Positions 1-6,965 of a stretch of 11,488 nucleotides of DNA are shown here, piece after piece (the first letter of the stretch is position 1; the number at the start of each line of letters is the position of its first letter). The stretch spans positions 1 to 11,488 of the forward strand of contig NZ_PIZH01000027.1 of NCBI RefSeq assembly GCF_002835825.1, read 5' to 3'. The stretch is from Methanoregula sp. GTDB taxonomy: Archaea > Halobacteriota > Methanomicrobia > Methanomicrobiales > Methanospirillaceae. The notes beneath the pieces are model-generated. The model did not search any database and had not been told where the DNA came from. It saw nothing but the letters and a program-made list of their open reading frames with translations. Position numbers and translations under genes: made by a program.

Positions 1-125
1 TTAGTCAAACGTCTATTTGTCGTCGTGCACCTGCTCTAACAAGCCGAGCCGGCAACCTGGTATCCCTTCCACACCTACCTAGCTTCACCACGTCAGTTCC
101 AGGGTTGTATGCTACTACCTTGTAG

Positions 126-446
126 ATGGTTATTGTCATCACTGTCTTCAACACACCGGATTCCGACCCCGCAATGAAGATGAAGATTCTCCACGAGGCC
201 CTGGAGACATCGCAATACGTGATCATCTCCAAAAAATATCCCTGTACGGTGCTACTGGAAGACTTCCCATTTTACAAACGCATACGGGCAAAGGGATATG
301 TTAACGATCTCCGGCTGGAGTTTGAGTTCAAGTCAGAGGTCACCCGTCGGGCCTGGGCTGAGTTTAAAAAAGTGGGCATCCGGCCGCCCGCGTTCGTCCC
401 TCCATCGGGAGATCCTGCCCACGCACCTGGAGAGGCAGACGCATAA
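126..446 (+). CDS. small hypothetical protein (106 aa)
   Basis: I do not recognise this family. The reading frame has the GC-rich third positions typical of the other genes here, and a plausible soluble alpha/beta composition: an N-terminal hydrophobic strand (VIVITVF), a helix around residues 17-28, a strand-like segment (YVIISKKYP), and a basic/acidic stretch containing FYKRIRAKGYVNDL and EFEFKSEVTRRAWAEFKK. The last 20 residues are Pro/Ala-rich and probably disordered. No signal peptide, membrane segment or catalytic motif is visible. The start is uncertain: ATG at 126 has no clear Shine-Dalgarno sequence, and an in-frame ATG at 174 (residue 17) would give a 90-residue protein. T-rich DNA follows the stop directly. 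It is convergent with the YeeE/YedE operon and stands alone in this window. Confidence 0.55.
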   Translation: MVIVITVFNTPDSDPAMKMKILHEALETSQYVIISKKYPCTVLLEDFPFYKRIRAKGYVNDLRLEFEFKSEVTRRAWAEFKKVGIRPPAFVPPSGDPAHAPGEADA

Positions 447-448
447 TC

Positions 449-463
449 CTTTTTCGTTTTCTC
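449..463 (+). terminator. oligo-T terminator after the 106-aa gene
   Basis: Three bases after the stop codon there is a T5 run (450-454) and then a T4 run (457-460) separated by CG. U-rich tracts of this kind are the usual archaeal termination signal. The position directly after the stop supports the + strand gene being real. Confidence 0.5.
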
Positions 464-473
464 AGGATTGTGT

Positions 474-502
474 GGTCAGGTACCTGCCGGCAGGTCCTGG
501 CT
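474..502. repeat. inverted repeat / hairpin between convergent genes
   Basis: The core ACCTGCCGGCAGGT (482-495) is a perfect 14-base palindrome. It is extended on both sides by CAGG (477-480) and CCTG (496-499) across a single bulged T at 481, with further G-C and wobble pairs out to 474 and 502. As RNA this makes a stem of about 9-12 pairs with a CCGG loop. It lies between the converging 106-aa gene and the YeeE/YedE operon, so it may end or stabilise either transcript. No T-run follows it on either strand. Confidence 0.5.
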
Positions 503-516
503 CTTCCCTTTGATCC

Positions 517-1077
517 CTACAACCCGAACACCTGCATTCCCCAGAACAGGAAAAGGATCATGACCGCTACACCCGCAACAACCACAACCGGCCGGATCCC
601 GAGCAGTTCCGGCACAGTCTCGGCCGGGAAAGCGCCGCGGTTTAGGATGGTGCTTGCGAGGACCGGGTAAAGGCGGGCAAATATCCCGGCCCCGATTGCG
701 ATCCCGACAACGCCAGAGAGCGCGTCCAGAGCCCCGGTCCCTACAGCCCCTGCGGCTGTGCCGGGACAGTACCCGAGCAGGGCGAACCCTGCCCCGAAGA
801 TGAGGCCGCCGATCACCGTAGCACCCACAGACCCCATCCGGCAGTGAAGCCGCACCACCCCCGCTGACTTCATGACATAGATCCCGATCATCCCGACCAG
901 CACGGCCGAGAGCATCACCTTGATAACTGTGAAATCGGTGAGGAGGAGCTGGCCGATGATCACGTTGTAGTTCGTCACCCCGGATTTCTGGAGCAGGAAC
1001 CCGAATGCGATGCCGGTAAGGAGGCCGAGAAGCAGCTGGGCCTTATTGTTTTTCCTGAGGGTATCAATAGACATCAT
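517..1077 (-). CDS. YeeE/YedE (DUF6691-type) sulfur transporter subunit, PmpB-like half
   Basis: This is an integral membrane protein of 186 aa with about five hydrophobic segments (near residues 13-30, 51-69, 84-103, 117-136 and 163-183). Its signature is GAGFALLGYCPGT (residues 95-107), the cysteine motif of the Sulf_transp/DUF6691 family. Full-length YeeE/TsuA proteins carry two such halves in one chain of about 350 aa and take up thiosulfate; here the halves are separate genes, as in bacterial PmpA/PmpB pairs. The upstream partner stops only 6 bases before this start, and the Shine-Dalgarno GAGGTGAG overlaps that stop. Two ATG codons are adjacent (1077 and 1074); the second has the better spacing from the ribosome binding site. 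Family assignment is secure. The transported sulfur species is inferred from the family. Confidence 0.85.
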   Translation of the reverse strand: MMSIDTLRKNNKAQLLLGLLTGIAFGFLLQKSGVTNYNVIIGQLLLTDFTVIKVMLSAVLVGMIGIYVMKSAGVVRLHCRMGSVGATVIGGLIFGAGFALLGYCPGTAAGAVGTGALDALSGVVGIAIGAGIFARLYPVLASTILNRGAFPAETVPELLGIRPVVVVAGVAVMILFLFWGMQVFGL

Positions 1078-1083
1078 CTCACC

Positions 1084-1608
1084 TCAGGGGAACCGGAACC
1101 CGAACAGCAGCCCCGCGACAAGGATGCCCCCGACAAAAAAGCAGGCTGCCGCAACCCAGCTTGAGAGGGCGAGCTGGAGTGTCCCCGAGATGCCGTGCCC
1201 GGAAGTGCAGCCGCCGGCCCAGCGTGCACCAAGGCCGACGAGGATCCCCCCGATGAGAGCGACGGTAAGCCGGAAGCCTGCATCCGGGCCGACAGCCGCA
1301 GCAAAGAACGATGGGACCGCCACGACCGCAAACGTCCCGGACAGGTATGACGAGAGGAATGCCCCCATCACGACACCAATGATAAGCATCCAGGACCAGT
1401 TAATGCCGGGGATGAACTTCTGGTAATATGGCATCTCCCGTGCCTTCCCGCCTGAGAGCCCCGCCTCGACCATCCCTGCGGTACTTGAGAATCCCGTGGA
1501 GCATCCGAGGGGGTGGTCGGAGAGCAAAAACGCCGTCCAGATCAGGACCCCTATTCCTGCGCCGGCAAGGTACGGCGACCAGGTTACCATGGTGAACCAT
1601 TCGATCAT
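1084..1608 (-). CDS. YeeE/YedE family sulfur transporter subunit, PmpA-like half
   Basis: This 174-aa membrane protein has two cysteine motifs characteristic of the Sulf_transp (YeeE/YedE) family: GCSTGF at residues 35-40 and GGCTSGHGISG at 132-142. About four hydrophobic segments surround them. In structurally studied YeeE the conserved cysteines pass thiosulfate through the membrane, so the paired product downstream probably completes one transporter. The open frame extends to 1725, but the extra 39 residues are polar and unlike the family. ATG at 1608 starts just before the first membrane segment and has AGGGA four bases upstream, so it is preferred. No TusA, rhodanese or sulfur-responsive regulator is adjacent in this window. 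Confidence 0.85.
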   Translation of the reverse strand: MIEWFTMVTWSPYLAGAGIGVLIWTAFLLSDHPLGCSTGFSSTAGMVEAGLSGGKAREMPYYQKFIPGINWSWMLIIGVVMGAFLSSYLSGTFAVVAVPSFFAAAVGPDAGFRLTVALIGGILVGLGARWAGGCTSGHGISGTLQLALSSWVAAACFFVGGILVAGLLFGFRFP

Positions 1609-1640
1609 ACTATCCCTGCATGCAACGATGCATTCCCTCA

Positions 1641-1653
1641 AGATATACCCTTT
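1641..1653 (-). promoter_or_regulatory. candidate TATA box for the YeeE/YedE operon
   Basis: On the minus strand, GAAAGGGTATATCTT contains a purine-rich BRE-like stretch followed by a TATATCT box. It lies about 35-45 bases before the preferred ATG at 1608, which predicts transcription starting near 1617-1620 and a short leader holding the AGGGA ribosome binding site. It sits in the divergent spacer shared with the channel gene. Confidence 0.4.
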
Positions 1654-1694
1654 CACCCTGACATACGTCCCAGCGCCTTCTGCCATCAACGAAC

Positions 1695-1703
1695 AATTCT
1701 TAA
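1695..1703 (+). promoter_or_regulatory. weak TATA-like box for the potassium channel gene
   Basis: AATTCTTAA lies about 30-37 bases before the ATG at 1732. No Shine-Dalgarno sequence precedes that ATG. The spacing would suit a leaderless or nearly leaderless transcript. The match to an archaeal TATA box is weak. Confidence 0.25.
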
Positions 1704-1731
1704 CCGGTAACGGACAAGTATCCATTCAGCA

Positions 1732-2550
1732 ATGAAACAGATTTCGTTCCGGTTCCGGGTTTACATCATGGTCCTCCTCACCGTGGTCTGCCTGGGGACC
1801 CTCGGTATCAGCCTTGTTGAAGGGATACATCCCTTTGACGCCTTTTATTTCCTCATTGTAACCATCGCGACCGTGGGCTACGGCGATATCTATCCCGTGA
1901 CCGTCCCGGGCAAGATCCTTACGCTTGCCATCATCATCACCGGGGTAGGCTGCTTTATTGGTGTGGCAGCAAACTCCATCGAATCCATGATCGATGAACG
2001 GGAACGCAGGAGCCGGCTTGAAAAACTGAACATGATCATCGGGCTCTTCTTCTCTGAGGTCGGGACGAAACTTTTGAAAATCATGAGTTCCAGCGACCCG
2101 GCCGTAGCCGGGATCCGTTCGGCGCTGGTGGTCTCAAACAACTGGACCGATGCTGATTTTTCCAAGGCACGTTCCCTGATCGAGAAGCACTCCTACACTA
2201 TCGACAGCTGCGCTGTGCCCATGGACGAACTCTACCAGTTCCTCAAAGAGAAGAAGGGCTTTCTCCTGATAATTTTAGAAAATCCCCAGCTGATCGAGCA
2301 CGAGAGTTTCACCCCCCTCCTCCAGGCGCTCTATCACCTGGCCGAGGAGATGATGGCAAGAGGGAATTTCTGCAGCCTCCCCTCTGCGGATTGTGCACAC
2401 CTCTCCGGCGATCTCAACCGCGTGTACCGTCTCCTGATCCTGGAATGGCTCACCTATATGCAGTACCTCAAGCACAATTACCCGTACCTCTTCTCTCTTG
2501 CCATGCGGCAGAACCCCTTTGACGAGAAGGCGTCGGTCGTCATCCGCTGA
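1732..2550 (+). CDS. two-TM potassium channel with an unrecognised C-terminal domain
   Basis: Residues 10-28 and about 62-83 are membrane helices flanking a pore helix, with the K+ selectivity filter TVGYGD at residues 47-52, so the pore module is clear. The remaining 190 residues are soluble. They begin with a charged linker (around 86-99, rich in Glu and Arg) and continue as mixed alpha/beta sequence ending in a helical part rich in Leu and Tyr (about 195-262). In most prokaryotic channels of this layout the tail is an RCK/TrkA-N domain with a GxGxxG nucleotide-binding loop. I see no such loop here, so the gating ligand is unknown. The gene is divergent from the YeeE/YedE operon and tail-to-tail with the TnpB-like gene. 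Pore function is secure; K+ selectivity follows from the filter. Confidence 0.88.
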   Translation: MKQISFRFRVYIMVLLTVVCLGTLGISLVEGIHPFDAFYFLIVTIATVGYGDIYPVTVPGKILTLAIIITGVGCFIGVAANSIESMIDERERRSRLEKLNMIIGLFFSEVGTKLLKIMSSSDPAVAGIRSALVVSNNWTDADFSKARSLIEKHSYTIDSCAVPMDELYQFLKEKKGFLLIILENPQLIEHESFTPLLQALYHLAEEMMARGNFCSLPSADCAHLSGDLNRVYRLLILEWLTYMQYLKHNYPYLFSLAMRQNPFDEKASVVIR

Positions 2551-2568
2551 AGGGAACTCCCTAAAAAG
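2551..2568 (-). terminator. short palindrome plus T5 after the TnpB-like gene
   Basis: Only 19 bases separate the channel stop from the TnpB-like stop. On the minus strand they read TCTTTTTAG followed by the inverted repeat AGGGA-GT-TCCCT. The T5 run (2563-2567) directly after the TnpB-like stop fits an archaeal oligo-T terminator. The palindrome's two-base loop is too tight for a normal RNA hairpin. Confidence 0.4.
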
Positions 2569-2569
2569 A

Positions 2570-3328
2570 TTACTGGAGGACCGCCAGCAGGTTCTCGCAG
2601 ACCGGGTGGCTGGCAAACGCCATGATTGGGCTTGAGGGGCCCGGTTCATTGCTGCCCTGTGCGATCCTCCGCAGATTCTTCTTTGACAGCCTTGGCGCGT
2701 CCGCTGCGATTTCTGTCCGGAAATCCGGTAGAGCATTCCTTACCGTTGTCGTCGCGATGTTGAATGCTGCGTTCACATCGGCATGCGCGACAAATCCGCA
2801 GTGCGGACACTCAAAGTGTTTCTTTGTCCTCCGCCCGAAGTGCCCGCAGCGGCTGCACCGCTTGGACGTGTACTCCGGATTTACGTAGATGACCGGGATT
2901 CCGCGTTCGAGCGCCCGCCGCTCCACCTGCCGCTGCAGGGAGAAGAACGAGTCGTTCTCAAAGGAGAAGACAAACGGGCCTGAATGGTCCTTGCGATGCG
3001 AATACCGGGGAGAAAAGAGCCTCTCGAACTTGATGCCGGTGCCGAGCGCCTCGGCAAAGGAGACGATCTGCCGGCAGATGGCATGGAGTGCCGACTTGAA
3101 TTTTTTCCGCTCGCGGGTCTTGGCTTTCTTAAGTTTCCAGAGTTTTCCTTCCTTGTAGAGTTTTGTGCAGTTTTTTATGGAGTGCGAATGAACACAGTGG
3201 ATGTTTTTCCCGAGTTTCATTACTTTCCCACTCTTCGGGTCGGCGGCAACGGCAACGTGGCCGGTAGTGTTTAAGTCAACGCCGATCCAGCGGGTCGTCA
3301 GGGATGTGGACGGATGAAATCTGATCAC
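2570..3328 (-). CDS. TnpB/IS605 OrfB-like protein, N-terminally truncated (252 aa)
   Basis: This is the C-terminal RuvC plus zinc-ribbon half of a TnpB-type RNA-guided nuclease. The RuvC acidic residues can all be placed: D18 in WIGVDLN, E102 in KFERLF and D184 in HADVNAAFNIA. The zinc ribbon is CSRC (158-161) and CPHC (174-177) with the usual YTSKRC lead-in. Typical TnpB proteins are about 370-430 aa, and the N-terminal WED/REC region that binds guide RNA and target is missing. The start is a GTG with no good ribosome binding site, and TAA lies two codons upstream (3332-3334). An in-frame ATG at 3388 behind a strong GAGGAGGATC runs into TGA after four codons. No tnpA is present. It may be a decayed insertion-sequence remnant, or a short domesticated protein that has kept its catalytic residues. 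Confidence 0.75.
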   Translation of the reverse strand: MIRFHPSTSLTTRWIGVDLNTTGHVAVAADPKSGKVMKLGKNIHCVHSHSIKNCTKLYKEGKLWKLKKAKTRERKKFKSALHAICRQIVSFAEALGTGIKFERLFSPRYSHRKDHSGPFVFSFENDSFFSLQRQVERRALERGIPVIYVNPEYTSKRCSRCGHFGRRTKKHFECPHCGFVAHADVNAAFNIATTTVRNALPDFRTEIAADAPRLSKKNLRRIAQGSNEPGPSSPIMAFASHPVCENLLAVLQ

Positions 3329-3401
3329 CTGTTATACCCAAATCTGGAGTTCAACCGCTGTACAAAACAACTCTCACTTCAGGAACATGTATGTGTCTTT
3401 T

Positions 3402-3412
3402 GATCCTCCTCT
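3402..3412 (-). promoter_or_regulatory. strong Shine-Dalgarno-like site upstream of the truncated tnpB
   Basis: On the minus strand GAGGAGGATCA is an excellent anti-16S match. It precedes an ATG at 3388 that is in frame with the TnpB-like gene but meets TGA (3374-3376) and then TAA (3332-3334). This may mark the ancestral translation start of a gene that has since decayed, or a minimal leader ORF. The match may also be fortuitous. Confidence 0.35.
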
Positions 3413-3439
3413 GTTACGTGAGAATACACATCTGTTTAC

Positions 3440-3449
3440 GAATATAGAT
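3440..3449 (-). promoter_or_regulatory. candidate TATA box for the TnpB-like gene
   Basis: The minus strand reads AAAATCTATATTC, an A-rich BRE-like segment followed by CTATATTC. It lies within the 270-base AT-rich spacer 3329-3598, which holds no ORF. Transcription would start near 3416, about 90 bases before the GTG at 3328, so the strong Shine-Dalgarno-like site at 3402-3412 would lie near the 5' end of the transcript. Confidence 0.3.
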
Positions 3450-3562
3450 TTTGGTTGGAAGGGGCCGGATAGGTAAAAGAGTGATAATTCATGAAGGATT
3501 TTTTTTAAAAACGGCTGCAGGAGAACTCAATATACTCACTCTATCATTCATGCAGGTACCAT

Positions 3563-3580
3563 GGAAAGAAGAAGAAAAAA
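3563..3580 (-). terminator. pyrimidine-rich terminator of the six-gene operon
   Basis: On the minus strand, TTTTTTCTTCTTCTTTCC begins 18 bases after the DUF2070 stop codon. It contains a T6 run (3575-3580) and further TTC repeats, typical of archaeal U-tract termination. It marks the end of the operon transcribed from about 8200. Confidence 0.55.
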
Positions 3581-3598
3581 TGGGATACTCCTGATTCG

Positions 3599-5407
3599 TC
3601 AGATCATGACCGCGTAGGCAACAAGCGAGAGGAGGAATGCGAGGAGGAGCATCGCAAGTGAGAGCGGTGCAACAAAGACGAGCATTGCGTTGACCGTGCT
3701 TGCAAGCTGCGAGATCCGGTTGGAACCGAAGACCACGATATGCTCACAGTGGGCCGTGGACGCAGCGGTTTCAGCGGGAGAGAGATCGTCAATGGCTGCC
3801 TGGACGGCCTGCATGATGAGGGGCAGGAACTCATCCACCGGAACGTTGAGGCCCACCGGATTCTTGCCGGTGATGGTGTTTACAACGTGCGAGTCGGTGG
3901 TCATCACCTCCGCGTTGTCGGCCAGGGTGCGGACTTCCTTTAAGATAACCTCGCGGACACCGGCGGCCATGTTGTTGCCGTCGATTAAGATGTAGGCAGT
4001 TTTCTGCCCTTCCACGTCAACGAGCATCACCTGGATGCCGAGATCCCCAAACCCTTGTTCGCGGGTGTACGGGACAATGACGTGTGAAACACCGATCCGG
4101 AACCGGTGGAGCGGAGCTGCACGGCAGGCCTCCATTGCATCCATTGAGGCCCTCTGGTACTCCTGTGCCGTCAGCGTGGCAAGGAGGACCGGTGAGGAGA
4201 GATCGGTCATGCAGTTGTGCGCATCCACGACCGCGACATGGGGGAACCAGCGGTGCCCCTCGGCCATGATGGTGGATCCGATCGAGAAGTCAACATCCTC
4301 GGTCCGGTGTGGGGAGCGGGTCGTGACAAGGAGCACCGAATCCCCGAACTTCTGGCAGAGGACACTGACCGTCCCGACGGTCACGATCGAGGACCTGCCC
4401 GCTCCGGCCGAATATGCGAGAGTCGCCCGCGACTGTTTCAGGGCCGCGATCACCTTGTTGCTCTCGGACTCTGAGACGAGGTTAAAGTCATGTGTGGCGC
4501 ACCCATGAGCGACCAGGGTCTCGTCCTCCATGCTCTCGTGCAGGATCTTGGGAAGGTTCCCCCCACCGATCTCGCCCATGGGGCCCGGGTGGAGATTCGG
4601 GACGGTGAACATAACCGGCTTCTTCGTTTCGCGTCGGAAGAAGAAACTCACCTGCGGAACAAAAATCTCTTCGCCGATCTCGCGGAAGAAGTCCTCCATC
4701 CCTTTTGAGCCGTCCGTCATGTGGGCGATGAACGCGTTGATGAACGCGAGACCCCGGATTCTGAATGCTTTTTTGAGCGGCCGCTCGATCATCCAGATGA
4801 GGATGGCAAAGCCCAGCCCGAAGACGATGTGGAGCACGAGCGCGAAGATGGCAAACGAGGGTGAGAAAAGGAACATCCCCGCGAGGATCCCGACTCCGCT
4901 CTGGGTGATAGCCGGAAGAACCATCCGCGGAACGCGGTAGTCCGCGATCGCGACCAGCACGAAGAGCCGGAGCCCGAAAACGAACCCGAGCGAGATGGCA
5001 TAGAAGAGCGGGAGAAGCGTGATCGAAACTGCTATCGAGGCGAGCGTGATGATGACGGCAAAGACCGTGCATGCGAGCGCAAGCAAAGCCGAGCGGTTCC
5101 ACGTCATGGTCTTGCCGCTCCACTCGATGATCGGCTTTGTCAGGACGAGCGCGGCGATGGCGGGGATGGTGAACGCGATGGTGCCCGAGAAGAGGAATGC
5201 CTCTGGCAGGGAGAGGAGATCGGAGAGGAGGGCCGGCACCGGGAACGCAATGAACCCTGAAGAGGGCAGGCTCAGCCATGCACGGGCGTTTGCGCCATCG
5301 ATGACAAGGCCGAGGAGGATGATTAAGATGAGCGATCGCTGCCACGTAGGGGCGGTGAAGATGTACTTCGTGAGCTGCCCAAGCCGGACATCGTGGCCCT
5401 GCGACAT
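3599..5407 (-). CDS. DUF2070 family archaeal membrane protein
   Basis: At 602 aa this matches the usual length and layout of the archaeal DUF2070 family, whose function is unknown. Residues 20-210 form about six to seven membrane helices. A soluble domain occupies about 220-570, and one hydrophobic helix closes the protein at 573-600. The soluble domain carries clustered polar motifs that look like metal ligands or catalytic residues: HPGPMG (273-278), HGCATHD (301-307), DAHN (395-398), DGNN (476-479) and TTDSH (503-507). A metal-dependent enzyme at the membrane is my inference. It is the last gene of the operon: its ATG follows the dph6 stop codon with no gap, so translation is probably coupled, with a G-rich stretch inside dph6 as the likely ribosome binding site. 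The oligo-T terminator follows. Confidence 0.85.
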   Translation of the reverse strand: MSQGHDVRLGQLTKYIFTAPTWQRSLILIILLGLVIDGANARAWLSLPSSGFIAFPVPALLSDLLSLPEAFLFSGTIAFTIPAIAALVLTKPIIEWSGKTMTWNRSALLALACTVFAVIITLASIAVSITLLPLFYAISLGFVFGLRLFVLVAIADYRVPRMVLPAITQSGVGILAGMFLFSPSFAIFALVLHIVFGLGFAILIWMIERPLKKAFRIRGLAFINAFIAHMTDGSKGMEDFFREIGEEIFVPQVSFFFRRETKKPVMFTVPNLHPGPMGEIGGGNLPKILHESMEDETLVAHGCATHDFNLVSESESNKVIAALKQSRATLAYSAGAGRSSIVTVGTVSVLCQKFGDSVLLVTTRSPHRTEDVDFSIGSTIMAEGHRWFPHVAVVDAHNCMTDLSSPVLLATLTAQEYQRASMDAMEACRAAPLHRFRIGVSHVIVPYTREQGFGDLGIQVMLVDVEGQKTAYILIDGNNMAAGVREVILKEVRTLADNAEVMTTDSHVVNTITGKNPVGLNVPVDEFLPLIMQAVQAAIDDLSPAETAASTAHCEHIVVFGSNRISQLASTVNAMLVFVAPLSLAMLLLAFLLSLVAYAVMI

Positions 5408-6064
5408 CTACGAGAACCCCCCAAGGACAAGCTCATGCCGGTCGTTCTCTGAACGGACATCCGCAGTTGTGTAGGTGACGGGGCGGGAGAAGAACGGGGC
5501 ATTGAGCGTGATGCTCTCGTACTCCCCTCCCTCCCCGGCGATATTGATCCGCCGGGTTGCGGCAACGCGCTTGAGCCGGCGGATGAGGTCGTCATCGAAC
5601 CGTGCGCCAAGGAAGCTTGCGTCCAGCCCTTCAGCCGCCGTGACAATGATCCGGGCGTCCAGCCGCCCTGCCACCTCACGGAGGAGGGCTTCCGTATCCA
5701 TGTGCCAGAGCGGGGTGAAGAGTGTAAGGCCAAGCTTGTCCGTGATTGCTTTCACGCGGGCGGCCTGGTACTCCGAGGCAACAGCCCCGGCCACTACGCC
5801 CTCGATGTCGAGCGCGGCAAGGCCGGCCTCGAGATCCTTAAGTTCATCCTCTTTGTTTCCTTCGGTCGCGATCTCCACGTATTCCATGCCCGCGACCTTC
5901 GCGATGACCGGCACCACGTCGAGGTTTGCCGAGTGGAACATATAGGAGTCGCGGTTCTTCGGCCGGGCGGTGACAAGGTACCGGACATCCTTCCCGCTGT
6001 CGATTGCCTTCTGGCAGGAGAGGATCGAGTCTTTTCCCCCGGATGTCAGCGCCGCCCAGCTCAT
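5408..6064 (-). CDS. dph6: Dph6-type diphthine--ammonia ligase (PP-loop ATPase)
   Basis: Dph6 carries out the last step of diphthamide synthesis on elongation factor 2, amidating diphthine with ATP and ammonia. The 218-aa product shows the PP-loop SGGKDS at residues 8-13, the GAVASEYQAAR segment (93-103) and GEGGEYES (177-184), all typical of this family (also annotated as MJ0570-related or ATP-binding domain protein). Length fits the archaeal single-domain form. The open frame extends upstream to 6304, but that part overlaps the kinase gene and is not family-like. ATG at 6064 has GGAG eight bases upstream and places the PP-loop near the N-terminus as expected. The kinase stop lies 10 bases upstream and the DUF2070 start abuts the stop. 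Substrate identity rests on family membership. Confidence 0.85.
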   Translation of the reverse strand: MSWAALTSGGKDSILSCQKAIDSGKDVRYLVTARPKNRDSYMFHSANLDVVPVIAKVAGMEYVEIATEGNKEDELKDLEAGLAALDIEGVVAGAVASEYQAARVKAITDKLGLTLFTPLWHMDTEALLREVAGRLDARIIVTAAEGLDASFLGARFDDDLIRRLKRVAATRRINIAGEGGEYESITLNAPFFSRPVTYTTADVRSENDRHELVLGGFS

Positions 6065-6074
6065 TCCTCTTCTC

Positions 6075-6965
6075 CTAGCGTACCGGGGCCGGAAGTTCCC
6101 CGAAGTTCTTTGTATACCGCGCTTCCATGGCAGCCCGGTCCGGCAGGTGAGTCTGGCAACCCACGTGCTCGACAACATGCGATGCGGCAACCGTCCCGAT
6201 CTTACAGCAGGTGAGCGGGTCGTACCCCCGCACATACGCCGAGAGGAACCCGGCACGGTATGAATCGCCGGCACCGGTGGGATCGGCAAGGGTGACCGGA
6301 ACAACAGGAATAAAGTGCTCTTTCCCTTTTGTGTACAGCGTGCTGCCGTCCCCGCTCATCGTGAAGATGGCCATACCGACCCGGGCAATGAGGGCATCCC
6401 GCGTGATCCCGAGCGTTTCGCACATCTGCTTCACCTCATGCTGGTTGGCAAAGAGGATGTCTGCGTTTGAGATGATCGAATCCAGCTGCTCTTTATTGTA
6501 CCAGAAGACGTCCTGCCCCGGGTCGAACGAGACGAACTCGCCCTTTTCCGCAACGCGGCAGTTGAACTCCGGGTCTGCAGTTGCCATGTGGACGAACGGG
6601 AGGGCCGGTGCCTCTGAGGTATGGAACGCCCGGGACGCACCCCATTCAAAGAAGGTCATCTGGTCACCGGTTTCATCCGTGAACATGAACGCCGTGGGCG
6701 TGTGGGCGTCAGGGACAACAAAGAACTGCTGTCCGACGCCGAGTTTTGTCATCCACCGGTCATAGTCGCTGCCCTTAAAGTCGCTCCCCACGCAGGAGTG
6801 GAGCGTTACTTTCTCCCCGAGCATGGCGATGCCGGCCGCGATGTTTGCTGCCCCTCCACCGTAATAGATCTGGCGGTCGGTGATATGGGTCGAGCAGTTC
6901 TTCTCCGGGAGGTGGGCCACCTTGGAAATATGGTCAATAGCCGTGTGGCCAACGATATGGATCAT
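6075..6965 (-). CDS. PfkB-family carbohydrate/nucleoside kinase
   Basis: This 296-aa ribokinase-fold enzyme shows both PfkB signatures: the N-terminal substrate-side motif GGGAANIA (residues 36-43) and the C-terminal ATP/anion-hole motif DPTGAGDS (228-235), with the catalytic base Asp234. The start [11 protein letters not shown] resembles archaeal PfkB enzymes related to the Methanocaldococcus nucleoside kinase MJ0406. A nucleoside (cytidine, inosine or guanosine) is therefore the likeliest phosphate acceptor, but a sugar substrate such as fructose-6-phosphate or ribose cannot be excluded from sequence alone. Its ATG overlaps the TGA of the DUF555 gene by four bases (ATGA), a sign of coupled translation. 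The dph6 gene follows after 10 bases. Confidence 0.88.
   Translation of the reverse strand: MIHIVGHTAIDHISKVAHLPEKNCSTHITDRQIYYGGGAANIAAGIAMLGEKVTLHSCVGSDFKGSDYDRWMTKLGVGQQFFVVPDAHTPTAFMFTDETGDQMTFFEWGASRAFHTSEAPALPFVHMATADPEFNCRVAEKGEFVSFDPGQDVFWYNKEQLDSIISNADILFANQHEVKQMCETLGITRDALIARVGMAIFTMSGDGSTLYTKGKEHFIPVVPVTLADPTGAGDSYRAGFLSAYVRGYDPLTCCKIGTVAASHVVEHVGCQTHLPDRAAMEARYTKNFGELPAPVR

Noticed and set aside
5..232. 75-aa minus-strand frame at the left edge
   Set aside because: It overlaps the better-supported + strand gene in antisense and has no ribosome binding site or family resemblance. No feature is seen in bases 1-125.
3499..3511. T8-A5 tract as a + strand terminator
   Set aside because: No + strand gene ends nearby. 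It is more likely part of the AT-rich spacer or an A-tract upstream of the TnpB-like gene.
4488..5345. 285-aa minus-strand frame inside the DUF2070 gene
   Set aside because: It is the alternate frame of the DUF2070 gene on the same strand, with His/Arg/Pro-rich low-complexity translation.
6065..6304. N-terminal extension of dph6 to 6304
   Set aside because: It overlaps the PfkB kinase gene by over 220 bases and looks like shadow sequence. The ATG at 6064 has a good ribosome binding site and puts SGGKDS at the normal distance from the N-terminus.
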